Counted from the stretch's first letter, positions 33,096 to 44,410 are shown. The stretch is DNA of 64,000 bases from Streptacidiphilus jeojiense (GCF_000719095.1 NZ_JOEH01000017.1:1-64000), one strand, 5' to 3'. A program made the numbers and translations. The notes: a model not told the origin generated them from the letters alone.

Positions 33096-34928
33096 CTACC
33101 CGTCCATGCCCGCAAGAACCAGCGGCAGCCGCGAGGCCGCCCCCTCCACCAGCCGGACCGGGACGCCCCAGTCCTGCTGGTGGACATGGCAGGTCGGGTA
33201 CTCGATCGCCGGGTCGTCGTCGCAGGAGGCGGCCATCGCGCTGATGTGCAGGACACCCTCGGTGACCGCCGGGTTCAACCGCAGCTCGCGGTCGAGCGCG
33301 GTGTCCGAGCCCTCGCCGGCGAGCAGCAGTTCGGGCGGGGTGGAGCTGACCAGCAGCCGGGTGGCGGGCCCGAAGCTGGTGTCCAGCTTCTGCCCGGCCG
33401 GCGGCGTGAAGATCACGTCGAGCCGCAGTGCGCCCGGGGCGACCTCGGTGGCCGGACGCTGGGTCCGGTGCGCCGCGGCCTCGACCTGGACCGCCTCCTC
33501 GGGCAGCCGCAGCCGGGTGAGCCGGTGCCGGGCCGACTCGACCACGACGATGTCACCGTCGACCACCACCGCGCCGGAGGGCTCGCGCAGGTCGGTGGCC
33601 AGGGTGGTGACCTCGCCGCTGGACGGGTCGTAGCGGCGCAGCGCGTGGTTGTAGGTGTCCGCGATCGCGACCGAGCCGTCGGGCAGCACGGTCACCCCGA
33701 GCGGGTGCTGCAGCAGCGCCTGCTCGGCCGCGCCGTCCCGGTGCCCGAAGTCGAACAGCCCGGTGCCCACGGCGGTGCTGACCAGGTGCGTGCCCGCGGC
33801 CACGGAGCGGACCGCGGAGGTCTCCGAGTCGGCCACCCAGAGCCGTTGCCCGTCCGGGCTGACGGCCAGTCCGGACGGCTGGGCGAACCAGGCCTCGTCC
33901 GCCGGGCCGTCGACCAGGCCCTCGTTGGTGGTCCCGGCCGCCACGGCGACGGTTCCGTCGGCCGGGTCCCAGGCCCACAGCTGGTGGGTGCCGGCCATGG
34001 CGATCCACACCCGGCCGTCGAACCAGGCGACGTCCCAGGGCGAGGAGAGGTCGACCTCGCGGGCCGGGCCCGAGGTGGCGGAGTTCTGCCACCACTGCCG
34101 GCCCGTCCCGGCCACCGTGGTCACCTCGCCGGTGGCCAGGTCCACCCGGCGCAGCGCGTGGTTGACGGTGTCGGCGACCACCACCGCGCCGCTGGCTCCG
34201 TCGTTGTCGGCGGGCAGCAGGGCCAGGCCCTGCGGCTCGCTGAACCGGGCGGTGCCGGCCGGTCCGTCGACGAACCCGCGCTCGCCGTCGCCGATCCGGC
34301 GCAGCACGGTCTCGCCGTCCTCGGCCAGCTCGACCAGCGAGTGGTGCCCGGAGTCGGCCACCAGGTAGCCGCCGCCCGGCAGCCGTACCGCCTTGCCGGG
34401 GAAGCGCAGTGCGCCGGGCTCGGCCACCGGCGGGACGTAGGGGCTGTCGCCGCGCCGCAGCGTCCCCTTGGCGGCGTGCTCCGCCTCCAGCTCTCCCACC
34501 AGGGTGGCGATGGCGTGTGCGTGCCCCTCGCCCGCGTGCTGGGCGACGACGTACCCCTCCGGGTCCACCACCACCAGCGTGGGCCAGGCCCGCACTGCGT
34601 ACTGCTTCCAGGTCACCAGCTCCGGGTCGTCCAGCACCGGGTGCGCCACGTCGTACCGGGCCACCGCGTCGACCACCGCGCCGTGCTCGGCCTCGTGCAC
34701 GAACTTGGGCGAGTGCACCCCCACGATCACCAGGGTGTCGCGGTGCTTCTCCTCCAGCTCGCGGAGCTCGTCCAGGACATGCAGGCAGTTGATGCAGCAG
34801 AAGGTCCAGAAGTCGAGCAGGACGATCTTCCCCCGGAGATCGCCGAGGGTCAGTTCCTTGCCGCCGGTGTTGAGCCAACCACCCTTGCCGACCAGTTCGG
34901 GAGCGCGAACGCGTGCACGTGAAGCCAT
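33096..34928 (-). CDS. NHLRC2-like thioredoxin/NHL-repeat protein
   Basis: A 610-residue two-domain protein. Residues about 15-155 are a thioredoxin-like domain with the CCINC motif (LLDFWTFCCINCLHVLDELR) and the cis-proline region VRAWPTLVVVDPEG. A six-bladed NHL beta-propeller follows, with repeats ending in VADTVNHALRRV, VADSETSAVRSV and IADTYNHALRRY. A final beta-rich domain ends at about 600. The human relative NHLRC2 has the same CCINC-plus-NHL build. It may be a reductase or a scaffold; the partner is unknown. There is no signal peptide. ATG 34928 (MASRARVRAP) fits homologues; GATGGGG stands upstream. Confidence 0.9.
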   Translation of the reverse strand: MASRARVRAPELVGKGGWLNTGGKELTLGDLRGKIVLLDFWTFCCINCLHVLDELRELEEKHRDTLVIVGVHSPKFVHEAEHGAVVDAVARYDVAHPVLDDPELVTWKQYAVRAWPTLVVVDPEGYVVAQHAGEGHAHAIATLVGELEAEHAAKGTLRRGDSPYVPPVAEPGALRFPGKAVRLPGGGYLVADSGHHSLVELAEDGETVLRRIGDGERGFVDGPAGTARFSEPQGLALLPADNDGASGAVVVADTVNHALRRVDLATGEVTTVAGTGRQWWQNSATSGPAREVDLSSPWDVAWFDGRVWIAMAGTHQLWAWDPADGTVAVAAGTTNEGLVDGPADEAWFAQPSGLAVSPDGQRLWVADSETSAVRSVAAGTHLVSTAVGTGLFDFGHRDGAAEQALLQHPLGVTVLPDGSVAIADTYNHALRRYDPSSGEVTTLATDLREPSGAVVVDGDIVVVESARHRLTRLRLPEEAVQVEAAAHRTQRPATEVAPGALRLDVIFTPPAGQKLDTSFGPATRLLVSSTPPELLLAGEGSDTALDRELRLNPAVTEGVLHISAMAASCDDDPAIEYPTCHVHQQDWGVPVRLVEGAASRLPLVLAGMDG

Positions 34929-35072
34929 GTCCCCATCCAACAGCATGATCCGGGTCCGCATTCCGGGCCGGGTTCGTCCCCGGGAGTGGGACAGTTGCCC
35001 CGGGCGGCTAGGAACTCCCTCCTGGGGGAAGGCGTCCTACCCGGTACAGGACCACTCCCGGAGGCGACACCC

Positions 35073-35567
35073 ATGAAGTTCCTGATGCGTGACCGGATGT
35101 TCTCGATCGGCGACGATCACTGGATCACCACCGAGCACGGCGACAAGGCGTTCCTGGTGGACGGCAAGGTGCTGCGGGTCTCGGACACCTTCGAGCTGAA
35201 GGACCCGTCCGGGGTGAAGGTCGCGGTGATCAAGAAGAAGATCGTCAGCGTCCGCGACGCCATGAAGATCGAGCGGGACGGCGAGACCATCGCCACGGTG
35301 AAGAAGAAGCTGTTCACCCCGTTCCGGGACAAGTACGAGGCGCACCTCGACGACGGCCGCGAGTTCGAGATCCACGGCAACATCCTCGACCACGAGTTCG
35401 ACATCGAGGACGACAACGGGGACCGGGTGGCCCGGATCTCGCGCAAGTGGTTCACCCTCAGGGACACCTACGGCATCGACATCGAGGACGGCCAGGACGT
35501 CCCGCTGCTGCTGTGCGTGGCGGTGTGCGTGGACCACCTGCAGCGGATGGAGGGGCACGGGGACTGA
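35073..35567 (+). CDS. LURP-one-related / Tubby-like family protein
   Basis: A 164-residue protein of the LURP-one-related family, a single beta-barrel like Tubby and phospholipid scramblases. Typical segments are MKFLMRDRMFSIGDDHWIT, VDGKVLRVSDTFELKDPSG, IKKKIVSVRDAMKIERDGE and RKWFTLRDTYGIDI. These proteins may bind membrane lipids, but the bacterial role is not known. ATG 35073 has CGGAGG nine nt upstream. It converges on the kinase gene, with 40 bp between the stops. Confidence 0.9.
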   Translation: MKFLMRDRMFSIGDDHWITTEHGDKAFLVDGKVLRVSDTFELKDPSGVKVAVIKKKIVSVRDAMKIERDGETIATVKKKLFTPFRDKYEAHLDDGREFEIHGNILDHEFDIEDDNGDRVARISRKWFTLRDTYGIDIEDGQDVPLLLCVAVCVDHLQRMEGHGD

Positions 35568-35607
35568 CGGGGCGTCACCGTCCGTACGGCTTCAGTGGGG
35601 GCGGTGC

Positions 35608-37500
35608 TCACCCGAGGTGGAGCGTGCGCCAGCCGCGGGTGATCCGCTCGCCCAGGTCCGGCGGGCGCTGCGCCCCCGGCAGCAGCTGCAGCAGCAGCGC
35701 GTTGCCGTCCGCCGGACGCTGCGCGCTGTCCCTGGTGAGGGCCAGCCGGACCACGCGGAGCAGTTCGGGGGAGACCTGGCCGAGGGTGGCCAGCGCGGTC
35801 TCGTCCGGGCCGGCGATCAGCACCCGGTTGAGGATCGCCGCGGTGTCGCGGGCCTGGAACGGGCTGCGTCCCGCGGTCGCGGCGACCAGGCAGCAGCCCC
35901 AGGCCCAGACGTCGGTCCAGGGTCCGGCCGGCTCCTCGCCGAACTGCTCGGGGGCCATGTAGGGGAGGGTGCCGATGCCCATCCCGGTGCGGGTGAGCCG
36001 GGTGCGGTCCAGCATCACCGCGATGCCGAAGTCCAGCAGCCGCGGACCCGCGGTGGTGAGCATGATGTTGGCCGGCTTGAGGTCGCGGTGCACCAGGCCG
36101 CTGCGGTGCACCCCGTCCAGGGCGACGGCCAGGGCCAGGGCGAAGGCGTTCAGGGCCTCGGGGGCGAGGATCGGACCGCGCCGGCTGAGGTGCGCGTCCA
36201 GCGGGGCGCCGTCCAGCAGGTCCATGGCGATGAAGGGCAGGCCGTCGGCGATGCCTGAGTCGATGACCCGGGCGGTGTACGCGCTCGAGACCCGGCCGAG
36301 CGCCTCCGCCTCGCGCTGGAAGCGCTGTGCCAGCTCCGGGTCGTCGAGCAGTTCCGGCTTCAGGGTCTTCAGGGCGACCTGGGTGGCCGACCCCTCCAGG
36401 CAGGCGACGTAGACGGTGCCCATGCCGCCGGCGCCGATGCGGCCGAGCAGCCGGTAGGGGCCGAGGGTGCGCGGCTCGTGCGGGCCGAGCGGGGAGCAGC
36501 GGACCACCGGGGCCGGCGCCGGATCGGGCGCGCGGGTTGCGGGTGCGGTGGCCGGCCGCGGCGGTGGTGCGGTGGCGGGGGCGGTGGGGGACGCCGGCGG
36601 CGTGGGGACCGATCCGGGGTTGGGCAGGTTGGCGTACGGGGCACTGATGGGTGCCGCGGCGGGTGCCGGTACCGGCGGACCGGTGTGCGCCGGCGGGAAG
36701 GCGGCCGGACCGGTCCACAGCTGGGAGACCACCGGACCGGTGGCGACCGGGCGGCCGATCACCGGCAGCGGGGTCGTCATCGGCCGCTTGCCGTGGAAAC
36801 GCCGGGCAGCCCGCAGTGCGACCAGCTGCCACAGCAGCAGCGTCGCGATGCCCAGCACCGGGAGCAGCAGCAGCGCGGCCAGGAACCGCACCGCGAGCTG
36901 CGGCCACAGGGTCCGGCGCAGCCGGGACCGCTCCCAGGTGCCGGAGGGGGTGTGCACCACGTGGAGCAGGTAGCGGGTCCGGTACCAGGCGCCGAGCCAG
37001 AGCAGCGCGAGGACCAGGCAGATCAGCAGCGTGGTCGCGCCGCCGTGGGTGCGGCCCTGGAAGGCCTGCGACAGCCAGGTGCTGGGGTAGGGCGGTTCGA
37101 AGCGGAAGAGCGCCAGGTCCCGCCGGTCGATGGGGTTCTTGGGGACGGCGATGTTCTCGATGTGCATCAGCACGGTCATGCCGCCCACGACCAGGACGCC
37201 GAACAGCAGCTCCAGGCCGCTCGCCAGCAGGTGCCGGGGGTAGCCGAGGTCGAGCTGGCGCAGCGCGTACTGGCGCTGGGAGGCGTCGTCGGCGAAGTGG
37301 CCGCGGATCTCCCTGCGGCGCTCCCCGGCCACGGCGCGGCTGCGCCAGCCGATCTGGGAGCGCAGCAGCCAGGCGATGCCGAGCAGGCGCAGTAGCAGCA
37401 CAATGCCCAGTAGTACGGCGATCGGCTTCCAGGTCTCGCCCTGCGCCCAGTTCTGACCCGCCCCCGGTACTGCGGCGGCCGACAATGCAGCGACGCCCAT
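35608..37500 (-). CDS. Serine/threonine protein kinase with polytopic N-terminal membrane domain
   Basis: A 630-residue protein with the kinase at the C-terminal end. Residues about 1-265 contain four or so membrane helices (WKPIAVLLGIVLLLRLLGIA, LELLFGVLVVGGMTVLM, LLICLVLALLWLGAWY, FLAALLLLPVLGIATLLLW). A Pro/Ala-rich linker covers about 275-345. The kinase has the glycine loop GAGGMGTVY (about 355), lysine VALKTLKPE, catalytic loop HRDLKPANI (about 470), DFG and MAPEQF. Most bacterial PknB-type kinases have the reverse order, with the kinase first. No PASTA domain is seen. GGGGGAG precedes ATG 37500. Confidence 0.92.
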   Translation of the reverse strand: MGVAALSAAAVPGAGQNWAQGETWKPIAVLLGIVLLLRLLGIAWLLRSQIGWRSRAVAGERRREIRGHFADDASQRQYALRQLDLGYPRHLLASGLELLFGVLVVGGMTVLMHIENIAVPKNPIDRRDLALFRFEPPYPSTWLSQAFQGRTHGGATTLLICLVLALLWLGAWYRTRYLLHVVHTPSGTWERSRLRRTLWPQLAVRFLAALLLLPVLGIATLLLWQLVALRAARRFHGKRPMTTPLPVIGRPVATGPVVSQLWTGPAAFPPAHTGPPVPAPAAAPISAPYANLPNPGSVPTPPASPTAPATAPPPRPATAPATRAPDPAPAPVVRCSPLGPHEPRTLGPYRLLGRIGAGGMGTVYVACLEGSATQVALKTLKPELLDDPELAQRFQREAEALGRVSSAYTARVIDSGIADGLPFIAMDLLDGAPLDAHLSRRGPILAPEALNAFALALAVALDGVHRSGLVHRDLKPANIMLTTAGPRLLDFGIAVMLDRTRLTRTGMGIGTLPYMAPEQFGEEPAGPWTDVWAWGCCLVAATAGRSPFQARDTAAILNRVLIAGPDETALATLGQVSPELLRVVRLALTRDSAQRPADGNALLLQLLPGAQRPPDLGERITRGWRTLHLG

Positions 37501-37606
37501 GCGGCACTCCCCCTCGCGCTGCCGCCCCGGTCCCCCCGGCTCGGCAGAACCAGGAGCATAGTCGGGGCGGGTGCCGCGCCAGGGGCGGTTCGGGCTTCAC
37601 AGTCGC

Positions 37607-37627
37607 CTTGAGTGGAATAGACTCAAC
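37607..37627. promoter_or_regulatory. HAIR operator for HspR before clpB
   Basis: CTTGAGT-GGAATAG-ACTCAAC matches the HspR-associated inverted repeat CTTGAGT-N7-ACTCAAG at 13 of 14 fixed bases. It lies about 100 bp before the clpB start. HspR represses clpB and the dnaK operon in streptomycetes until heat shock titrates it. Confidence 0.85.
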
Positions 37628-37725
37628 TTACGTCATGCTGAACATGGCAACAAAGCGGTGGCACCACCGCACGCAGTCGAACAGCAGAGCACCTCGAACA
37701 GCAGAACACGGGAGGACGTACAAGC

Positions 37726-40347
<2,622 letters not shown>

Positions 40348-40396
40348 CCCGCACCCGGCCGCCCGCGCCCCGGGTGCGGCGGCCTGTGCGGCGCAT

Positions 40397-40429
40397 GCCC
40401 CGGAACCCCGTCACGAGGGGCTCCGGGGC
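40397..40429. terminator. Terminator hairpin after clpB
   Basis: GCCCCGGAACCCC (40397-40409) pairs with GGGGCTCCGGGGC (40417-40429), 12 of 13 bases, loop 7 nt, about 50 bases past the clpB stop. A smaller hairpin with CACCCGG/CCGGGTG arms precedes it. Confidence 0.7.
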
Positions 40430-40497
40430 TTCGCCGGACCCCCCGGATGAGGCAGGATGGGGGCGGTAAGTCCATTCGAAGGGAACCCGGCCAAGTT

Positions 40498-41100
40498 ATG
40501 AGCATCGACCCGTCTTCCATCCCCTCATTCGGGGTGCCGCAGCCGCAGCCGTCGGGCCAGGACGGGCCGCCGCCGGTCGTCGTGCCCGACCAGGACCTGG
40601 TCACCCAGCTGCTGGACCAGATGGAGCTGAAGCACGCCGTGGACGAGGAGGGCGACCTGCTCGCCCCCTGGGAGGGCTTCCGCGTCTACTACATGTTCCG
40701 CGGCGAGCAGAAGGAGCTCTTCGCGGTCCGCGCCTTCTACGACCGCCCGCACCCGATCGAGCAGAAGGCCGAGCTGCTGGAGGCCCTCGACGAGTGGAAC
40801 CGGGAGACCCTCTGGCCGAAGGTCTACACCCACGTCCACGACGACGGCGTGGTCCGGGTCATCGGCGAGTCGCAGATGATCGTCGGCATGGGCGTCAACA
40901 TCAACTACTTCGTGGCGATGACGGCCAACTGGACCCAGGCCGCCGTCGGCTTCGACCAGTGGCTGGTCGAGCGCCTCGGCCTGGCCACCGACGTCGACGA
41001 GGACGCGGACGGCACCGCCACCGACGGCCCGGCCGAGGGTGACGCCGAGGACAATGGCACCGAGGGCAACAGCACCGAGGACGGCCCGGCCGAGAGCTGA
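40498..41100 (+). CDS. YbjN-domain protein
   Basis: A 200-residue protein. Residues about 30-165 form a YbjN domain (fold of type III secretion chaperones), with DLVTQLLDQMELKHAVDEEG, FRVYYMFRGEQKELFAVRAF and ALDEWNRETLWPKVYTHVHD. The tail of about 35 residues is acidic and rich in Thr and Gly. YbjN proteins are thought to help other proteins fold or to affect motility and stress; the role here is unknown. The start ATG 40498 is close to GAAGGGAAC. Terminators lie on both sides, so it is a single-gene unit. Confidence 0.85.
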   Translation: MSIDPSSIPSFGVPQPQPSGQDGPPPVVVPDQDLVTQLLDQMELKHAVDEEGDLLAPWEGFRVYYMFRGEQKELFAVRAFYDRPHPIEQKAELLEALDEWNRETLWPKVYTHVHDDGVVRVIGESQMIVGMGVNINYFVAMTANWTQAAVGFDQWLVERLGLATDVDEDADGTATDGPAEGDAEDNGTEGNSTEDGPAES

Positions 41101-41116
41101 CCGCTCGCTGCTCCGG

Positions 41117-41147
41117 GGGCCGGTACGCGCACGTCGCGTACCGGCCC
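41117..41147. terminator. Bidirectional terminator between YbjN and PPOX genes
   Basis: GGGCCGGTACGCG (41117-41129) pairs perfectly with CGCGTACCGGCCC (41135-41147), loop CACGT. It lies between two convergent stops (41100 and 41177), so it can serve both. The core CCGGTACGCG is the same as in the terminator at 61979-62009. Confidence 0.85.
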
Positions 41148-41176
41148 TTCGCGTTGCCCTCGCCGGGCGGCGGTCC

Positions 41177-41656
41177 TCAGTTCGGGCTGTAGTGGGTCGC
41201 GGGCGGGCGCCAGTCCGGGCAGAGCAGGGGCCAGGTGGTGCCCGCCGGGGTGAGTCGGACCGGGGTGCTGGCGGTCAGGCCGTGGGCGAGCCGGGCCAGG
41301 CCCAGGGCCAGGGCGGTGGTGAAGCCGTACTTGTTCATCAGGGCGGCGCGGTACTGGGCGCCGAGGTCGGCGGTGCCCAGCGCCGCCCGGGCCGGGGACT
41401 GGCCGCCGGTGCGGGTGCCGCGGGCGTCGCAGGGGGCGACCAGCAGGCCGGGGCGGTTCCGGAGCCGGACGGCGATCGGGGAGTCCGCCGCCAGCAGCAC
41501 CCCGAGGGCGTCGCCGTCTGCGACCACCTTGCACACCAGGCTGGTCGGGACCCCGTCAGGGGAGTACGCGGTGAGCAGGAGATGCCTGCTCTCCGAGAGC
41601 CGCAGGGGCCTGCTGCTGTACCGCCTCGTGCTGCTGTGCCGCCTCGCCAGTGCCAT
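41177..41656 (-). CDS. PPOX-type (F420/flavin split-barrel) oxidoreductase-like protein
   Basis: A 159-residue protein with the beta-barrel layout of the pyridoxamine-phosphate-oxidase-like superfamily: RHLLLTAYSPDGVPTSLVCK, LGVLLAADSPIAVRLRNRPG, LLVAPCDARGTRTG and AALMNKYGF. Small members in actinobacteria use F420 or FMN. No cofactor motif can be proved here. If ATG 41656 is the true start, the first 34 codons overlap the end of the cytochrome b gene in another frame (101 bp). A later start would cut into the first strand, so the overlap is probably real. Confidence 0.7.
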   Translation of the reverse strand: MALARRHSSTRRYSSRPLRLSESRHLLLTAYSPDGVPTSLVCKVVADGDALGVLLAADSPIAVRLRNRPGLLVAPCDARGTRTGGQSPARAALGTADLGAQYRAALMNKYGFTTALALGLARLAHGLTASTPVRLTPAGTTWPLLCPDWRPPATHYSPN

Positions 41657-43253
41657 GGCCGTTCGCCTCCTGGGGGGTCGCCTTGGGTATCTGGGCAGCC
41701 TCGCCGTACCAGCCCCGGGAGAGCAGCGCCCGGAGCCTTTCCGCCGCGTGCACCTTGCGGCGTACGCCGTTGGGGTCCACCGCGGGCGGCAGCTCCACCG
41801 GCCGGTACTGCTCGTGCGCGGTCAGCACGTGCAGCCGCTCCGCCGGGAGCGGCTCGTGGACCTCGACGAACTCGCCGTGCGGCAGCCGCTTGATGGTGCC
41901 GGTCTCGCGGCCGTGCAGCACCTTCTCCCGGTCGATCCGCTGCAGGCCGAGGCACCAGCGCTTGGTGACGGTGAACGCCGCCACCGGCACCACGAAGAAG
42001 CCGATCCGGCAGGCCCAGGTGATGGCGTTGACGGAGATGCCGAAGCGCAGCGCGAACAGGTCGTTGCCGCCGGCGGCGAGCAGCAGCAGGTACTCGGCGA
42101 TCCAGGCGACGCCGACCGCGGTCCGCACCGGGGCGTTGCGCGGGCGGTCCAGGATGTGGTGCTCGCGTCGGTCGCGGGTGATCCAGCTCTCCAGGAACGG
42201 GTAGACCGCGATGGCCACCAGTACCAGCGGGAACAGCGTCAGCGGCACCAGGATGCCCATCTCCAGGGTGTGGCCCCAGCCCCTGATCTCCCAGCCGGGC
42301 ATGATCCGGATCAACCCCTCGGCCATGCCCAGGTACCAGTCCGGCTGGGCGTCGGTGGACACCTGGTCGGGCCGGTAGGGGCCGTAGGCCCAGATCGGGT
42401 TGACCGTGGCGACGGCGGCAACCACCGAGATCACCCCGAACACCAGGAAGAAGAACCCGCCGGCCTTGGCCACGTAGACCGGGAACAGCGGGGCGCCGAT
42501 CACGTTCTTCTCGGTCCGCCCGGGGCCCGCGAACTGGGTGTGCTTGTGGTAGAAGACCAGGATCAGATGGGCCGTCAGCAGCGCCACCATCACGCCCGGG
42601 ATCAGCAGCACGTGGATGGTGAAGAAGCGCGGGATGATGTCGTTCCCGGGGAACTGCCCGCCGAAGAGGAACATGGCGATGTAGGTCCCGACGATCGGTG
42701 TCGCCAGCACCGCCCCCTCGACGAAGCGGATGCCGGTGCCCGACAGCAGGTCGTCCGGCAGCGAGTAGCCCAGCAGGCCGTCGAAGAGGCCGAGCACCAG
42801 CAGGGTGAAGCCGAACAGCCAGTTGATCTCGCGGGGCTTGCGGAACGCGCCGGTGAAGAAGACCCGCATCATGTGCACCGTCATCCCGGCGACGAACACG
42901 ATGGCGGCCCAGTGGTGGATCTGACGGATCAGCAGCCCGCCGCGGACGTCGAAGCTGATGTCCAGGGTGGACTTGTAGGCCTCCGACATCCGGATGCCGT
43001 CGAGCGGGGTGTAGCTGCCGTGGTAGACGACCTCGCCCATGCTGGGCTGGAAGAACAGCGTCAGGTAGATGCCGGTGAGAATGATGATGATGAAGCTGTA
43101 GAGGCAGATCTCGCCGAGCATGAACGACCAGTGGTCCGGGAACAGCTTCCGCAGGTTGGCCTTGGCCATCGCGTAGAGGCCGAGCCGGCCGTCGACCCAG
43201 TCGGCGGCCGCGACCGCCGGGCCTTCCTCCTGCTGCGCCTCCTGCTGCGACAT
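41556..43253 (-). CDS. qcrB: Cytochrome bc1 complex cytochrome b subunit, orphan copy
   Basis: A 565-residue QcrB protein that carries the two b-type haems and the quinol oxidation site. The actinobacterial features are clear: WSFMLGEICLYSFIIIILTG, the haem histidines in QIHHWAAIVFVAGMTVHMMR and in IHVLLIPGVMVALLTAHLIL, the PDWYLGMAEGLIRIMPGWEI quinol-site region and eight or more membrane helices. The C-terminal 40 residues are Ala/Gln-rich. No qcrA, qcrC or cta gene is nearby, so this is a second, stand-alone copy. It is divergent from a TetR-type gene, and an inverted repeat sits next to its start. Confidence 0.92.
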   Translation of the reverse strand: MSQQEAQQEEGPAVAAADWVDGRLGLYAMAKANLRKLFPDHWSFMLGEICLYSFIIIILTGIYLTLFFQPSMGEVVYHGSYTPLDGIRMSEAYKSTLDISFDVRGGLLIRQIHHWAAIVFVAGMTVHMMRVFFTGAFRKPREINWLFGFTLLVLGLFDGLLGYSLPDDLLSGTGIRFVEGAVLATPIVGTYIAMFLFGGQFPGNDIIPRFFTIHVLLIPGVMVALLTAHLILVFYHKHTQFAGPGRTEKNVIGAPLFPVYVAKAGGFFFLVFGVISVVAAVATVNPIWAYGPYRPDQVSTDAQPDWYLGMAEGLIRIMPGWEIRGWGHTLEMGILVPLTLFPLVLVAIAVYPFLESWITRDRREHHILDRPRNAPVRTAVGVAWIAEYLLLLAAGGNDLFALRFGISVNAITWACRIGFFVVPVAAFTVTKRWCLGLQRIDREKVLHGRETGTIKRLPHGEFVEVHEPLPAERLHVLTAHEQYRPVELPPAVDPNGVRRKVHAAERLRALLSRGWYGEAAQIPKATPQEANGHGTGEAAQQHEAVQQQAPAALGEQASPAHRVLP

Positions 43254-43271
43254 GGTGCACCCCCTGCGATC

Positions 43272-43293
43272 AAGTGGGGTCAGCTCCCCACTT
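43272..43293. promoter_or_regulatory. TetR-type operator between qcrB and the TetR gene
   Basis: AAGTGGGG (43272-43279) and CCCCACTT (43286-43293) are exact inverted arms with a 6-nt spacer, about 20 bp from the qcrB start. A further half site CCCCACTT occurs at 43329-43336, just before the -10 hexamer of the TetR gene. Confidence 0.7.
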
Positions 43294-43355
43294 CCCGAAA
43301 AGGATCGTAGCAGTAACCGGACAGGACTCCCCACTTGCCCTGCTATCCTGCTTCC

Positions 43356-44048
43356 ATGCACGTCAGCAACGCGCGCCCCACGGACCCCCGGCCGCCGCGG
43401 GCGGAGGCCCCTCCGCTGCGGGCGGACGCCCTGCGCAACCGGGAGGCCGTGATAGCCGCGGCCCGCGAGGTCTTCGCCGCCCAGGGGCTGGACGCGCCGC
43501 TGGACGAGATCGCCCGCCGGGCCGGCGTCGGCAACGCCACCCTCTACCGGCGCTTCTCCACCCGGCAGGCCCTGATCGAGGCGGTCTTCGCGGACGGGCT
43601 CAGCACGGTGCTGCGCGCCGGCGAGCGTGCGCGGGGGGCGGAGGACGCCTGGGCCGGGCTGACGGCGCTGGAGGAGGAGATCTGCACCCTGCTGGTGACC
43701 GACCACGGCGCCAAGGACCTGCTCACCACCGGGATCCGCGGCATCCCCACCCTGGACGCGCTGAAGCAGCACAACCTGGAGACGGTCACCCTGCTGGTCC
43801 ACCGCGCCCAGCGGCAGGGCACCATGCGCACCGACGTCACCCCGGAGGACCTGCTGGTCAGCCTGGGCGCCCTGTGCGCCGCGGTACCCGCCCTCTCCGC
43901 CGCGGCCCCGGACGCCTGGCGCCGCTACCTCGCCCTGCTCCTGGACGGCTTCCGTGCCGAGGGCGCGCACCCCCTCCCCGCGCCCACGCTCACCCCGGCC
44001 CAGCTGGACACCGCCATGCAGGAACTCGCCGCCCCGATGCGGGCCTGA
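43356..44048 (+). CDS. TetR-family transcription regulator
   Basis: A 230-residue repressor. The N-terminal helix-turn-helix is clear (NREAVIAAAREVFAAQGLDA, then EIARRAGVGNATLYRRFSTR). The C-terminal domain resembles the TetR_C family of drug-efflux regulators, with LKQHNLETVTLLVHRAQRQG and DVTPEDLLVSLGAL. ATG 43356 lies 6 nt after TATCCT (43344-43349), a leaderless start. It should repress itself and the divergent qcrB through the CCCCACTT sites. Its ligand is unknown. Confidence 0.9.
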   Translation: MHVSNARPTDPRPPRAEAPPLRADALRNREAVIAAAREVFAAQGLDAPLDEIARRAGVGNATLYRRFSTRQALIEAVFADGLSTVLRAGERARGAEDAWAGLTALEEEICTLLVTDHGAKDLLTTGIRGIPTLDALKQHNLETVTLLVHRAQRQGTMRTDVTPEDLLVSLGALCAAVPALSAAAPDAWRRYLALLLDGFRAEGAHPLPAPTLTPAQLDTAMQELAAPMRA

Positions 44049-44122
44049 TCCGCCCCCTACGGCGGTTCGGCGTAGCGTGAGAGCAGAACGTGACAGGCGG
44101 GGGACCGGCTACGGAGGCTGCC

Positions 44123-44410
44123 ATGACCCGTCAGCACCACTTCCACCTCGACCACGCCGGGCACTCGATCACCGTCGAGGCCCGCACCGGTCGCACCCCC
44201 GAGGTCACCCTGCTCGTCGACGGCAAGGAGGTCGGCTACCGCCACCAGCGCGGCGCCGACGCCACCGTCCTCACCAGCGAACTGCCCGACGACCCTCCGC
44301 AGCCCTTCGAACTCCGCCTGGACCACCTCTGCCACGGCACCCGCGCCCTGACCTGCACCCTGCTCCTGGACGGCCGGGAACTCCCGATGCCGGAGCGCAC
44401 CGCCGCCTAG
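44123..44410 (+). CDS. Small conserved hypothetical protein
   Basis: A 95-residue protein with a His-rich start (MTRQHHFHLDHAGHSITVEA) and a beta-rich body (EVTLLVDGKEVGYRHQRGAD, FELRLDHLCHGTRALTCTLL). I do not recognise a family with a known function; the pattern suggests a small beta-sandwich. The ribosome site GGAGG stands 7 nt before ATG 44123. The stop codon lies in the first unit of an 18-bp tandem repeat. It borders the six-gene operon, convergent with its last gene. Confidence 0.65.
   Translation: MTRQHHFHLDHAGHSITVEARTGRTPEVTLLVDGKEVGYRHQRGADATVLTSELPDDPPQPFELRLDHLCHGTRALTCTLLLDGRELPMPERTAA

Noticed and set aside
32298..34922. Open frame of 874 codons on the plus strand
   Set aside because: It crosses the M18 gene out of frame and runs antisense to the NHLRC2-like gene.
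36478..37395. Plus-strand frame opposite the kinase linker
   Set aside because: It is the antisense of a Pro/Ala-rich linker and has no start signal.
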